Source of the DNA: AP-15 sp963785565
Lineage (GTDB): Bacteria; Pseudomonadota; Alphaproteobacteria; ATCC43930; CGMCC-115725
Direction: 5' to 3'
DNA: 64,000 nt
NCBI GenBank assembly: GCA_963785565.1
Contig: CAWAVV010000005.1
Location: forward strand, 124,001 to 188,000
The notes under the pieces were generated by a model. It saw only the letters and a list, made by a program, of their open reading frames with translations, was not told the DNA's origin and ran no database searches. Both the position numbers and the translations under genes were made by a program. This document shows positions 9,609 to 18,497 of the stretch, piece by piece. The stretch's first letter is position 1. Every line of letters starts with the position of its first letter.

Positions 9609-10394
9609 GTGCGCATCCCCCTCTACCAGATCGACGCCTTTGCCGATGGGCCGTTCACCGGCAATCCGGCGGCGGTGTGCCCGCTCGACAGCTGGCTGCC
9701 CGACGCTGTCATGCAGGCGATCGCGGCCGAGAACAATCTGTCGGAGACCGCGTTTTTCGTGCCCGAGGCTGAGGGCTGGCGGCTGCGCTGGTTCACGCCG
9801 ACGACCGAGGTTGATCTGTGCGGCCATGCGACGCTCGCCTCGGCCTATGTGATCTTCAATCTGCTGCGGCCCGATCGGCAGCGCGTCGTCTTCCGCACCG
9901 AAAGAGCAGGCGATCTCGCGGTCAGTCGCGACGGCGAATTGTTGGCGCTCGATTTCCCGGCGCGGCCGCCTACCCCCTGCCCCCCACCGCCGAGCCTCGG
10001 CCCGGCACTCGGCCGTCAGCCGACAACGGTGCTTGCGGCGCGGGACTATCTCGCGGTCTACGAGGATCCCGGCGATTTGGCGGCACTCGCCCCGGATTTT
10101 GCCGCGCTCGCAGCGCTCGACCGCTTCGCCGTGATTGTCACCGCGCCGGGGCATGGCGAAATCGATTTCGTCTCGCGCTTCTTTGCCCCTGCGCAAGGCG
10201 TCGACGAGGATCCGGTGACCGGCTCGGCGCACTGCACTCTGATCCCCTATTGGGCGGCTCGGCTCGGCAAGACGCGGCTTGCGGCGCGCCAGTTGTCGCG
10301 GCGCGGCGGCAGCCTCTGCTGCGCGCTCGACGGCGACCGCGTTTCGATCGCCGGTCGCGCGGTGCTCTACCTGACCGGCACGATCGAAATCTGA
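9609..10394 (+). CDS. PhzF family isomerase/epimerase
   Basis: Diaminopimelate-epimerase-fold protein of the PhzF/YddE family. Visible signatures: N-terminal YQIDAFADGPFTGNPAAVC, the catalytic-Glu segment NNLSETAFF, the GHATLASAYV motif and the C-terminal DEDPVTGSAHCTL. GTG 9609 starts directly at the conserved N-terminus; 261 aa is slightly shorter than the usual 280-300. PhzF members isomerise small aromatic or amino-acid-like substrates, but this one's substrate cannot be told from sequence, and there are no phenazine genes nearby. A Pro-rich inserted stretch occurs near residues 118-130. Confidence 0.88.
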   Translation: MRIPLYQIDAFADGPFTGNPAAVCPLDSWLPDAVMQAIAAENNLSETAFFVPEAEGWRLRWFTPTTEVDLCGHATLASAYVIFNLLRPDRQRVVFRTERAGDLAVSRDGELLALDFPARPPTPCPPPPSLGPALGRQPTTVLAARDYLAVYEDPGDLAALAPDFAALAALDRFAVIVTAPGHGEIDFVSRFFAPAQGVDEDPVTGSAHCTLIPYWAARLGKTRLAARQLSRRGGSLCCALDGDRVSIAGRAVLYLTGTIEI

Positions 10395-10451
10395 TAATTG
10401 CTCCGGACCGTAAACCGGGTGAGTATCCTGGCAAATCCCAGGAGGTTTGTC

Positions 10452-10913
10452 ATGCCACGGATCGCGATGCTTGCCTTGTGCCTCGGTGTCTTAATCGTCG
10501 GGCCAGCACTGGCCCAAAGCACGGCAACGATCCAACAGCTCAACGACAAATGGGCCGCCGCCTTTAACCAGGGTGATGCCGCCGCCGTCGCTGCGATGTA
10601 TGCCGAGGATGCCTATGTATTGCCGCCCGGTGGCGACATGGTCAAAGGCCGCGGGGCCATCGAGGCGTTCTGGAAGGCGGCGATGCAGCAAGTCGGCCAA
10701 CCCAAGCTCGTCACCCTCGACGTATTGCGGCTCGGGCCGCGGGCCGCGCGCGAAATCGGCGCCGTCACCCTCGAAACCAAAGCCCAACCGCCGCAGCAGA
10801 TCGTCGGCAAATACGTGGTCGTCTGGCGCAGGATCGGCGGCCATTGGTTGCTCGCCACCGACATCTGGAACATGGAACAAGTAAAACCCGCGGTCTCGGC
10901 GGAGGAAAGTTGC
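10452..10913 (+). CDS. Secreted SnoaL/DUF4440-like protein, no own stop codon
   Basis: ATG 10452 has a perfect AGGAGG six bases upstream and encodes a signal peptide (MPRIAMLALCLGVLIVGPAL then AQS) and a cone-fold SnoaL/DUF4440 domain (LNDKWAAAFNQGDAAAVAAM, YAEDAYVLPPGG, GRGAIEAFWK, WRRIGGHWLLATDIWN). The frame has no stop and runs on into the tartrate-dehydrogenase gene, giving a nominal 508-aa fusion. Such domains normally end just after 'DIWN'. Removing one G at 10874/10875 gives M-N-K-stop right there. So it is probably a separate gene with a 1-base insertion, though a true fusion cannot be excluded. Function unknown; related domains include hydrolases and isomerases. Confidence 0.7.
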
Positions 10914-11975
10914 ATGGCAAAGAGTTATCGGGTCGCGGTGATCGCCGGCGACGGCATCGGGCACGAAGTCATGCCCGAGGGCATCGCCGCTATGGAACGA
11001 GCGGCGCGCGCCTACGGCTTTGAGCTGAGCTGGAACGAATTCGACTGGAGCTGTGAGCGCTATGCCCAGACCGGTCGGATGATGCCCGAGGACGGGCTCG
11101 ACCGGCTGCGGCTCTACGACGCCGTCTATCTCAGCGCGGTCGGTCACCCGGACGTCCCCGACCATGTCTCCTTGTGGGGTTTGTTGATCCCGTTGCGCCG
11201 CGGCTTTCATCAATACGTCAATCTGCGCCCGGTGCGGCTGCTCGCCGGTGTGCAGTCGCCGTTGCGCGACCGCGCGCCGGGCGACATCGATTTCTATGTC
11301 GTGCGCGAGAACAACGAGGGCGAATACTCGGAAATCGGCGGCCGGCTTTACGCCGACAGCGAGCATGAAATGGCGATGCAGCAATCGGTCTTCACCCGCC
11401 GCGGCTGCGACCGGATCATGCGCTACGCCTTCGACCTCGCCCGCACCCGCAAAAAGCACGTGACCTCGGCGACCAAATCGAACGGCATCATCCACACCAT
11501 GCCGTTCTGGGACGAGCGCTTTGCCGCGGTCGCCCGCGACTATCCCGATGTCAAGACCGACCAGTACCACATCGATATTCTGACCGCGCATTTCGTGCGC
11601 CATCCCGATTGGTTCGACGTCGTCGTCGGGTCGAATTTGTTTGGCGACATCCTGTCCGATCTCGGGCCGGCGGTAGTCGGCTCGATCGGCATCGCCCCCT
11701 CCGGCAACATCAACCCCGAGCGCGAATATCCCTCGATGTTCGAGCCGGTGCACGGCTCGGCGCCCGACATTGCCGGCCGCGGCATCGCCAACCCGATCGG
11801 CCAGATCTGGTCCGGCGCGATGATGCTGGCGCATTTCGGCGAGACCGCCGCAGCCGCCGCGGTCGAGCGCGCGATCGCCGAGGTGTTGGCCGAGGGCGGC
11901 GCCCGCACCCCCGATCTCGGCGGCAACGCCGGCACCAAGGAACTCGGCGCCGCGATCACCGCCGCAATCCGCTGA
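10914..11975 (+). CDS. Tartrate dehydrogenase/decarboxylase-type beta-decarboxylating dehydrogenase
   Basis: Isopropylmalate/isocitrate-dehydrogenase-family enzyme, closest in pattern to tartrate dehydrogenase/D-malate dehydrogenase (TtuC/DmlA): N-terminal VAVIAGDGIGHEVMPEG, SLWGLLIPLRRGFHQYVNLRP, VVRENNEGEYSEIGGR, the catalytic Lys/Tyr region and the metal-binding GSNLFGDILSDLGPA, then FEPVHGSAPDIAGRG for NAD(P) binding. ATG 10914 with a strong GGAGGAAAG box is the natural start, giving 353 aa, the normal size. The frame is open upstream into the secreted protein, but export of this cytoplasmic NAD enzyme would be odd. Substrate is not certain (tartrate, D-malate or a relative). Confidence 0.85.
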   Translation: MAKSYRVAVIAGDGIGHEVMPEGIAAMERAARAYGFELSWNEFDWSCERYAQTGRMMPEDGLDRLRLYDAVYLSAVGHPDVPDHVSLWGLLIPLRRGFHQYVNLRPVRLLAGVQSPLRDRAPGDIDFYVVRENNEGEYSEIGGRLYADSEHEMAMQQSVFTRRGCDRIMRYAFDLARTRKKHVTSATKSNGIIHTMPFWDERFAAVARDYPDVKTDQYHIDILTAHFVRHPDWFDVVVGSNLFGDILSDLGPAVVGSIGIAPSGNINPEREYPSMFEPVHGSAPDIAGRGIANPIGQIWSGAMMLAHFGETAAAAAVERAIAEVLAEGGARTPDLGGNAGTKELGAAITAAIR

Positions 11976-12014
11976 CGGCGGATACGGCGCGATACCGAGG
12001 AGTCCGGCTGAGCG

Positions 12015-13616
12015 CTAGACCGCGCCGCGAACCGCGACCTCTTTGACCTCGTCGCCGACGAAGGGCTCGAATTCCTTGAAGTTGGCCTCGAAGCGGCGGG
12101 TCAGCTCGCGCGCGGTGTCGTCATAGGCGTGTTTGTCGGACCAGGTGCTGCGCGGGTCGAGCACTTCGTTTGGGACATCGGGGCAGCTCTCGGGCACCAG
12201 CAGGCCGAAATTCGGCTCGCGGCGCAATGGCGCGTCCGCGAGCCGGCCATCGAGCGCAGCGCGCAGCAGGGCTCGCGTATGGGCGATCGGCATGCGCTTG
12301 CCGACGCCATAGGTGCCGCCCGACCAGCCGGTGTTGACGAGCCAGCATTGCGCCCCGTGCTCCTTGATGCGCGCACCCAGCATCTCGGCGTAGACCGACG
12401 GATGGCGGGGCATGAAGGGCGCGCCGAAACAGGTCGAAAAGGTCGCCTCGGGCGCGTTGCTGAGCCCCTTCTCGGTGCCCGCGACCCGCGCCGTGTAGCC
12501 CGACAGAAAGTGGTACATCGCCTGCTCGGCGGTCAGTTTGGCGATCGGCGGCATAACCCCGAAAGCATCCGCGGTCAGCATCACGACATTCGCCGGATGA
12601 GGTCCCAACCCATGCGGGTCGGCATTGGGGATGAAATCCAGCGGATAGCAGGCCCGCGTGTTCTCGGTCAGGCTCTGATCGTCGACATCGGGCTTCCGCG
12701 TCGCCGGGTCGAGCACGACGTTTTCGAGCACCGTCCCGAACCGGCTGAGCGTGGCGTAGATCTCCGGCTCCGCGGTCGGCGACAGATTGATCACCTTCGC
12801 GTAACAGCCGCCCTCGAAGTTGAAGATGCCCTTGGGGCTCCAGCCATGCTCGTCGTCGCCGATCAGGGTGCGCGAATTATCCGCCGACAAGGTCGTCTTG
12901 CCGGTGCCCGAGAGCCCGAAAAAGATGGCGCAGTCGCCCATCGGGCCGACATTGGCCGAAGCGTGCATCGGCAGCACATTGCGCGCCGGCAAGACGAAAT
13001 TCAAATAGCCGAAGACCGACTTCTTGATTTCGCCGGCATAGGCGGTGCCGCCGATCAGCACCAGCCGCTCGGCGAAATTCACGAAGATGAAGGTTTCCGA
13101 ATTGATCCGGTCGAATTCCGGGATCGCCAGGAAGTTGGGTGCGTGCAGGATGGTGAACGCGGGCTCGAATCCTTCCAGCTCGTTCATCGGCGGGCGAATG
13201 AACATATTTCGGGAAAACAGGCTGTGCCAGGCGCCGTCGGTGACGACCCGCACCGGCAGGCGATAGGTCGGATCGGCGCCGGCGTAAAGATCCTGGACGA
13301 ACAGCTCGCGCCCTTGCAGATAGGCGAGCATGCGCTGACGCAGGCTCTCAAAGCGCTCGGGCGCGATCGGCTGGTTGATATTGCCCCACCACACCGTTTC
13401 CTTGGTTCCCGGCTCTTCGACGATGTATTTGTCGCGCGGGGTGCGGCCGGTAAATGCGCCGGTATTGACCGAGAAGCTGCCGCCCGCGGCGACCTCGCCC
13501 TCGCCCCGCCGGACCGCATGCTCATAGAGCACCGGCATCGACTGGTTCCAATGCACTGCTCCCAGATGGCGCATGCCCTGCCGTTCGAGCCCGAAACGAC
13601 TCTTCGCTCCGGTCAT
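12015..13616 (-). CDS. pckA: Phosphoenolpyruvate carboxykinase (ATP)
   Basis: Gluconeogenic enzyme converting oxaloacetate and ATP to PEP, CO2 and ADP. Signatures: FTGRTPRDKYIV, the kinase-1a P-loop GLSGTGKTTLSADNSR, the metal/substrate site LIGDDEHGWSPKGIFNFEGG, and ARVAGTEKG in the C-terminal half. The frame is open to 13727, but ATG 13616 (with GGGA upstream) fits the family N-terminus and gives 533 aa. It is convergent with the dehydrogenase gene and lies near the ChvIG-PTS operon, an arrangement often seen in alphaproteobacteria and consistent with carbon-flux control by ChvI. About 130 bases of leader separate it from the HugZ-like gene. Confidence 0.96.
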   Translation of the reverse strand: MTGAKSRFGLERQGMRHLGAVHWNQSMPVLYEHAVRRGEGEVAAGGSFSVNTGAFTGRTPRDKYIVEEPGTKETVWWGNINQPIAPERFESLRQRMLAYLQGRELFVQDLYAGADPTYRLPVRVVTDGAWHSLFSRNMFIRPPMNELEGFEPAFTILHAPNFLAIPEFDRINSETFIFVNFAERLVLIGGTAYAGEIKKSVFGYLNFVLPARNVLPMHASANVGPMGDCAIFFGLSGTGKTTLSADNSRTLIGDDEHGWSPKGIFNFEGGCYAKVINLSPTAEPEIYATLSRFGTVLENVVLDPATRKPDVDDQSLTENTRACYPLDFIPNADPHGLGPHPANVVMLTADAFGVMPPIAKLTAEQAMYHFLSGYTARVAGTEKGLSNAPEATFSTCFGAPFMPRHPSVYAEMLGARIKEHGAQCWLVNTGWSGGTYGVGKRMPIAHTRALLRAALDGRLADAPLRREPNFGLLVPESCPDVPNEVLDPRSTWSDKHAYDDTARELTRRFEANFKEFEPFVGDEVKEVAVRGAV

Positions 13617-13746
13617 CGGATCGTCCCTTTCATCAGACGCTTCCTCCGGTTGTGGCGCGGCCCATAAACCTGGGCAACCGGCGCCGGCTTCTGCTTGCGC
13701 CGTACCATAGCCGGGCGAGCATGTCAAAATCTGCGCAACGCTCGCG

Positions 13747-14463
13747 CTACCCTTGGACCTCTGCGACGAGCCGGGCGAGGGCGGCTCGTGCCGCCTCGGG
13801 GGTCGGCACCGGGTTGGGAAAATCGAGCCGGGCCGTTTCGCCGGCGCAGCGCAGATCGATGCCCTCGGGATCGATGCCAGTCATCCGCCAGCCACTTCCG
13901 GCGCGCCCAAGCACTCGCTGTGCATAAACTGCGATCGCGTCGGCATGAACCTCGTTGATTTGCGCGATGATCGCCGGCTCAACCGCCGCAAGAGCGCGCG
14001 TGTCGGGCGCGAACAGCAATTCGTCCGCCTCGATCCATTTGATCAGCCCGAACCCGGCGACCAGATGTGCGCGATCGACGGCAACTCGGTAAAGCCGGAA
14101 ATCAGCGAAGCCGGCGTAAAGCGAGGACGACGGATGGCGCGCCGTAAAGCGCGCGAGCAGGCGCCGATCGTTCACGGCCTCGGCCTGTCCGAGCACCGTC
14201 AAGCGCGGCCCGGCGAGCGGATCGGGGTGACCCTCGGTCGCATCGAAAAGCAAAGAAACCCGCGGCTCAAAGGCGATATTTCGGCTGTGCTGGGCGAGGT
14301 CGGAAAGCAGCAGCAGCGGGCTCGCATCGAGATCGGCGGCAGCGAGCACCAGCGAGGCGTAAGGCGCGCCATGCAGGCTGGTGGCAAGCGCCGCCTGATC
14401 GCGGCTGCGCAACAGTCGCCGGGCGAACCCCGCTGGATCCCGGCTCGGGCCGGCTTCGCTCAT
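13747..14463 (-). CDS. HugZ/pyridoxamine-phosphate-oxidase-like split-barrel protein
   Basis: About 238 aa from ATG 14463. An N-terminal FMN-binding split barrel (ARRLLRSRDQAALATSL, PYASLVLAAADLDASPLLLL, NIAFEPRVSLLF) is followed by a C-terminal DUF2470-like domain (INEVHADAIAVYAQRVLG, WRMTGIDPEGIDLRC). This two-domain layout matches HugZ-type haem-degrading or haem-binding proteins and related PPOX proteins. The histidine-containing segment INEVHADA is typical of the C-terminal domain. Whether it degrades haem or acts as a general flavin reductase is not decidable here. The upstream frame extends to 14532 but without a better start. It faces away from chvI. Confidence 0.8.
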   Translation of the reverse strand: MSEAGPSRDPAGFARRLLRSRDQAALATSLHGAPYASLVLAAADLDASPLLLLSDLAQHSRNIAFEPRVSLLFDATEGHPDPLAGPRLTVLGQAEAVNDRRLLARFTARHPSSSLYAGFADFRLYRVAVDRAHLVAGFGLIKWIEADELLFAPDTRALAAVEPAIIAQINEVHADAIAVYAQRVLGRAGSGWRMTGIDPEGIDLRCAGETARLDFPNPVPTPEAARAALARLVAEVQG

Positions 14464-14654
14464 GCCGCAAGTGAACGAATACCGCGAGGGCGGGTAAAGC
14501 GCGGCGACCAGCCGCGGATGGGCCACCGCCAAAGCCGTGTAACAAAACCGCGCGTCCGGGTTTGTCTTTGCCGGGAAATGGCCATATTTAAACGCGACAG
14601 CATCCGCTCTACGGCCGTTCCGTCTTGCTGCAAGATTAATGGGGGGTGCACCAA

Positions 14655-15353
14655 GTGGCGAACACTATTGCTCTTGTCGATGACGACCGCAACATCCTGA
14701 CCTCGGTATCGATTGCGCTCGAGGCCGAGGGCTTTTTGGTGCGCTGCTACAGCGACGGGGCGGAGGCGCTGAAGGGCATGACCGCCCAGCCGGTCGATCT
14801 CGCCGTGCTCGACATCAAGATGCCGCGCATGGACGGCATGGAGCTGCTCGAGCACCTGCGCCGCCTAAGTCACATCCCGGTGATCTTCCTGACCTCAAAG
14901 GACGACGAGGTGGACGAATTGCTGGGCCTGCGCATGGGGGCCGACGACTACATCAGAAAGCCGTTCTCGCAGCGCCTCTTGGTCGAGAGGATCCGGGCGC
15001 TGATCCGCCGCGGCGAGCTGGCGCGCGAGCGCGAGGATGCGCATGGCGAGCCGGTGGTGGTCCGCGGGCAGCTGATTCTCGATCCGGCGCGGCATTTGTG
15101 CACCTGGGGCTCCGAGCCGGTCGAATTGACCGTGACCGAGTTTCTGATCCTCAAATCGCTGGCGCACCGCCCCGGGCACGTCAAGAACCGCGACCAGCTG
15201 ATGGACGCGGCCTATGGCGAGCACATCTATGTCGATGACCGCACGATCGACAGCCACATCAAACGGCTGCGCAAGAAGTTCAAGGCGGTCGACAGCGATT
15301 TCGCCCAGATCGAAACCCTCTATGGCGTCGGGTATCGATACCGCGACCGCTGA
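14655..15353 (+). CDS. chvI: Two-component response regulator ChvI
   Basis: OmpR-type regulator of the alphaproteobacterial ExoS/ChvG-ChvI system. The receiver domain begins NTIALVDDDRNILTSVSIAL, with acidic pocket DDD and phospho-Asp 53 in VLDIKMPRMDG, then LTSKDDEVDELLGLRMGADD and KPFS. The C-terminal winged helix ends RTIDSHIKRLRKKF and YGVGYRYRD. GTG 14655 has GGGGGG eight bases upstream and yields the family N-terminus MANTIALVDDD; GTG 14646 is the alternative. Known relatives control envelope, acid and host-interaction responses. chvG overlaps its 3' end by 32 bases. Confidence 0.94.
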   Translation: MANTIALVDDDRNILTSVSIALEAEGFLVRCYSDGAEALKGMTAQPVDLAVLDIKMPRMDGMELLEHLRRLSHIPVIFLTSKDDEVDELLGLRMGADDYIRKPFSQRLLVERIRALIRRGELAREREDAHGEPVVVRGQLILDPARHLCTWGSEPVELTVTEFLILKSLAHRPGHVKNRDQLMDAAYGEHIYVDDRTIDSHIKRLRKKFKAVDSDFAQIETLYGVGYRYRDR

Positions 15354-17070
15354 ATCGGCTGCGGCGCCGCCGTTGACGACGGTTGCCGACGACGAGGTCG
15401 CCGCCGACCCGGTCCCGCGGTCGGCCTCCTCGCCAGACCGCGGCCGGCCCGCCGCCCAGCGATCGCGGCGCCGTGGCTGGCGCTCGCCGATCTCGCCGCT
15501 TACCCGGCGTATCCTAGCGGTCAATGTGCTGGCGCTGGCGCTGCTCGCCGGCGGGTTCCTCTACCTCGGCAAATATCAGACGAGCCTGATGGGCCAGCAG
15601 ATCGAATCGCTGAAGATGCAGGGTGAAATCTTCGGCGCGGCGCTCGGCGAGGGCGCCGTCCTCAACTCTGCCGACGACGGCGAAGTACTGCTCCCGGATC
15701 TCGCCCGCCAGATGATGCGCCGCCTGGTCGCGCCGACCAAGACGCGGGCGCGGCTGTTCGACATCAAGGGCGATATCATCGCCGACAGCCGCGTCTTGCG
15801 CGGGCCGGGCGGGGCAGTCCAGGTGCTCGAATTGCCGCCTCTCGATAGCGAAGGGCCGATCCTCGACTTTGCCGAAAATGCCTACGACTGGGTCGTCGGC
15901 AAGCTGCCGCGCCGCAAGCGCTTCCCGGTCTATCGCGAAAGCGCTTCGCCGCGGGCTTCGAATTACGCCGAGGTCGCTGCTGCGTTGCGCGGCGAGACCG
16001 GGGGCGCGATCCGCGGCGATCCGGCGACCGGCGGCCTCGTCTTCAGCGTCGCGATCCCGGTCCAGCGTTACAAGCAGGTGCTGGGCGCGCTGATGCTGTC
16101 GACCGGCAGCGGCGAAATCGAGGAGGAGCTGCGCACGGTGCGGCTCGAGCTGTTGCGCATCTTCGGGGTGGCGCTCCTCGTCACCGTGCTGATGTCGTTC
16201 TATCTCGCCGGCACGATCGTCCGACCGATACGCCGGCTGGCCGCCGCGGCCGAGCGCGCGCGGGGTCGCCGCGCCCGGGTCGAGATCCCGGATTTCACCC
16301 GGCGGGGCGACGAAATCGGCGATCTTTCCGGCTCGTTGCGCGAAATGACCGATGCCCTGTGGCAGCGGATGAGCGCCATCGAGCGGTTCGCCGCCGATGT
16401 CGCGCATGAGATCAAGAACCCGTTGAGCTCGCTCAAGAGTGCGGTCGAGACCGCAGTCCGGATCGAGGATCCGACAAACCAGCGGCGGCTGATGGCCATT
16501 ATCCTCGACGATGTCGAGCGGCTCGACCGGCTGATCACCGACATTTCCGACGCCTCGCGCCTCGATGCCGAACTGAGCCGGCTCGAACTGGCGCCGGTCG
16601 ACATCGCGGCGATGCTGCGCGCGCTCGTCGAAATGCACGACGCCACGCATGCGGAAGACGGGCCGCGCCTGGTCCTCGATCTTCCCGAGCGCGCCCGCCC
16701 GCTGGTCGTGCCGGGGATCGAGACGCGTCTGTCGCAGGTGTTCCGCAACGTGATTGCCAACGCGGCGTCGTTCAGCCCGCCGCGGCGGGAGATCCGCCTG
16801 ACAGCGCGGCTCGCCGGTCGGGCGGTCTTGGTCAACGTCGAGGATGAGGGCCCCGGCATTCCGGACGACAAGCTCACCGCGATTTTCGACCGCTTCTACA
16901 CCGAGCGTCCCGCCGGCGAGAAATTTGGCACGCATTCCGGACTCGGTTTGGCGATCTCCAAGCAGATCGTCGAAGCCCATCGCGGCATGATCTGGGCCGA
17001 GAACCGCAAGGATGGGGCCGGCGCCGTCATCGGCGCCAGCTTTAGCATCCGCCTGCCGGCACAATCGTGA
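15322..17070 (+). CDS. chvG: Sensor histidine kinase ChvG
   Basis: Membrane sensor partner of ChvI. From ATG 15322, the only credible start, the protein is 582 aa and overlaps chvI by 32 bases. A disordered N-terminus of about 65 residues precedes TM1 (ILAVNVLALALLAGGFLYLG). A periplasmic sensor of about 180 residues follows, then TM2 (IFGVALLVTVLMSFYLAG) and HAMP. The dimerisation helix has the phospho-His in FAADVAHEIKNPLSSL (His362) and the ATPase domain shows NVIANAASFSP, VEDEGPGIP and THSGLGLAISK. The stop overlaps hprK by GTGA. Confidence 0.94.
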   Translation: MASGIDTATAESAAAPPLTTVADDEVAADPVPRSASSPDRGRPAAQRSRRRGWRSPISPLTRRILAVNVLALALLAGGFLYLGKYQTSLMGQQIESLKMQGEIFGAALGEGAVLNSADDGEVLLPDLARQMMRRLVAPTKTRARLFDIKGDIIADSRVLRGPGGAVQVLELPPLDSEGPILDFAENAYDWVVGKLPRRKRFPVYRESASPRASNYAEVAAALRGETGGAIRGDPATGGLVFSVAIPVQRYKQVLGALMLSTGSGEIEEELRTVRLELLRIFGVALLVTVLMSFYLAGTIVRPIRRLAAAAERARGRRARVEIPDFTRRGDEIGDLSGSLREMTDALWQRMSAIERFAADVAHEIKNPLSSLKSAVETAVRIEDPTNQRRLMAIILDDVERLDRLITDISDASRLDAELSRLELAPVDIAAMLRALVEMHDATHAEDGPRLVLDLPERARPLVVPGIETRLSQVFRNVIANAASFSPPRREIRLTARLAGRAVLVNVEDEGPGIPDDKLTAIFDRFYTERPAGEKFGTHSGLGLAISKQIVEAHRGMIWAENRKDGAGAVIGASFSIRLPAQS

Positions 17071-17519
17071 CCGACGCGCTGCTGGTACATGGAACAGCGG
17101 TCGCGATCGACGGCGAGGCGGTCTTGCTGCGCGGCCCGTCCGGCGCCGGAAAATCGGATTTGGGCCTGCGCCTGATCGATGGCGGCGCCGATCTCGTCGC
17201 CGATGACCAGGCGCTGCTCCAGCGCAGCGGCGGGCAGGTTATGGTGCGCGCTCCCGACACGATCGCCGGAATGATCGAAGTCCGCGGGGTCGGCATCGTG
17301 CGGGTCGACGCGGTGGCCGGGGCGCCGCTGGCGCTGATCGTCGACCTCCTCCCTTCGGATGAGATCGAACGGCTGCCGGAACCGCGGTTCGAGGCGGTGC
17401 TGGGCGTCGCCGTGCCGTTGATCGCACTGGCCCCGTTCGAGGTCGCAGCGGCAGCAAAGCTGCGCCTAATCCTGCGCGCGTTGGCGGCGGGGCCGTTGCC
17501 CGCTATAATCGGGCGATGA
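17067..17519 (+). CDS. hprK: HPr kinase/phosphorylase, short alphaproteobacterial form
   Basis: Phosphorylates HPr on Ser46 in the regulatory PTS. At 150 aa it corresponds only to the C-terminal catalytic domain of the Firmicutes enzyme, which is normal in alphaproteobacteria. The P-loop GPSGAGKSDLGLRLID is at 23-38, the acidic LVADDQALL segment follows, and the HprK signature MIEVRGVGIVRVD is clear. GTG 17067 overlaps the chvG stop, and the stop overlaps the rapZ ATG by ATGA, so it is part of one long operon. Confidence 0.93.
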   Translation: MTDALLVHGTAVAIDGEAVLLRGPSGAGKSDLGLRLIDGGADLVADDQALLQRSGGQVMVRAPDTIAGMIEVRGVGIVRVDAVAGAPLALIVDLLPSDEIERLPEPRFEAVLGVAVPLIALAPFEVAAAAKLRLILRALAAGPLPAIIGR

Positions 17520-18464
17520 GGACCAAGGGTGGTCGAAGAGGTTCCGGGGCGGCCAAAAGCACGGTGCCGGCTCGCGTCCTGCTGGTGACGGGAATGTCGG
17601 GGGCAGGGCGTTCGACCGCGCTCAAGACCCTCGAAGATCTGGGCTACGAAACCTTCGATAATCTGCCGGCCTCGCTGGTCGCGGAGCTGATCGAGAGCAG
17701 CGCCGCCGACGGCCCGGCGATTGCGGTCGGCGCCGATACCCGCACCCGTGGCTTTGCCGCCGAGACCATGTTGGAAACCTTGGGCGAAATCATCGGCCGC
17801 ACCGGGCGGTCTTTGGGCGTGCTGTTTATCGACTGTGATGACGAACGGCTCGAACGGCGCTATACCGACACGCGACGGCCCCACCCCCTGGCCGGAGACC
17901 GCTCGATCATGGACGGCATCCGCCGTGAGCGCCAAGTGGTTTCCGCCTTGCGCAGACCGCGCTGATCTGGTGATCGACACATCGGCCTTGACCGCCGCCG
18001 ATTTGAAGCGCGTGTTGACCGGACATTTCGCTCTAGATGCGCGCGGTATGCACGTTTTCGTTACTTCGTTTGCTTATCGTAACGGCGTGCCGCGCGATGC
18101 CGATCTGATCTTCGATGTGCGCTTTCTCGACAATCCATATTATGTTGACGATCTCCGGACGCTGACCGGACACCACCCGGCGGTTGCCGCGCACATTGAG
18201 AGAGACGTCGATTTCGCACCATTCTTCGACCGGCTGTGGCGCCTGCTCCGGCCCCTGCTGCCGCGTTACGAAATCGGCGGCAAGACCTATCTCACGATTG
18301 GAATCGGCTGCACCGGCGGCCGGCATCGCTCGGTCTACGTCGCAGAACGGCTGGCCGCGCGGCTGTGCGAAGCGGGATGGCGCGTCGAGGTCGCGCATCG
18401 CGACCTTCCGTCGCATGGCCCGGATGCGCTGCTCCCGGCGGGCGCCTCCGCCGCCGTGGGTTGA
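17516..18464 (+). pseudogene. rapZ: RNase adapter RapZ / P-loop nucleotide-binding protein, frameshifted
   Basis: Family P-loop protein (RapZ/YvcJ), which in E. coli binds GlmZ/GlmY RNAs and controls GlmS. N-terminal part 17516-17965: VLLVTGMSGAGRSTALKTLE (P-loop about 26-34), GYETFDNLP, FIDCDDERLERRYTDTRRPH. It then stops early at TGA. The C-terminal part continues in another frame (DRADLVIDTSAL, FVTSFAYRNGVPRDADLIFD, FLDNPYY, TIGIGCTGGRHRSV). Deleting one base near 17954 (the A in CGC-A-GAC) restores a continuous protein of about 315 aa reading SALRDRADLVID. Both parts are well conserved, so a sequencing insertion is more likely than a dead gene. Confidence 0.85.
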
Positions 18465-18497
18465 ACGGCGGCGTCCGGTTTCAGCAGAGGGATTTCG

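Noticed and set aside
9609..10394. Part of a phenazine cluster because of the PhzF family name
   Set aside because: No other phz genes; PhzF-like proteins are widespread with unknown substrates.
12129..13667. 512-codon ORF opposite pckA
   Set aside because: Antisense shadow of a clearly conserved gene in high-GC DNA; no domain seen.
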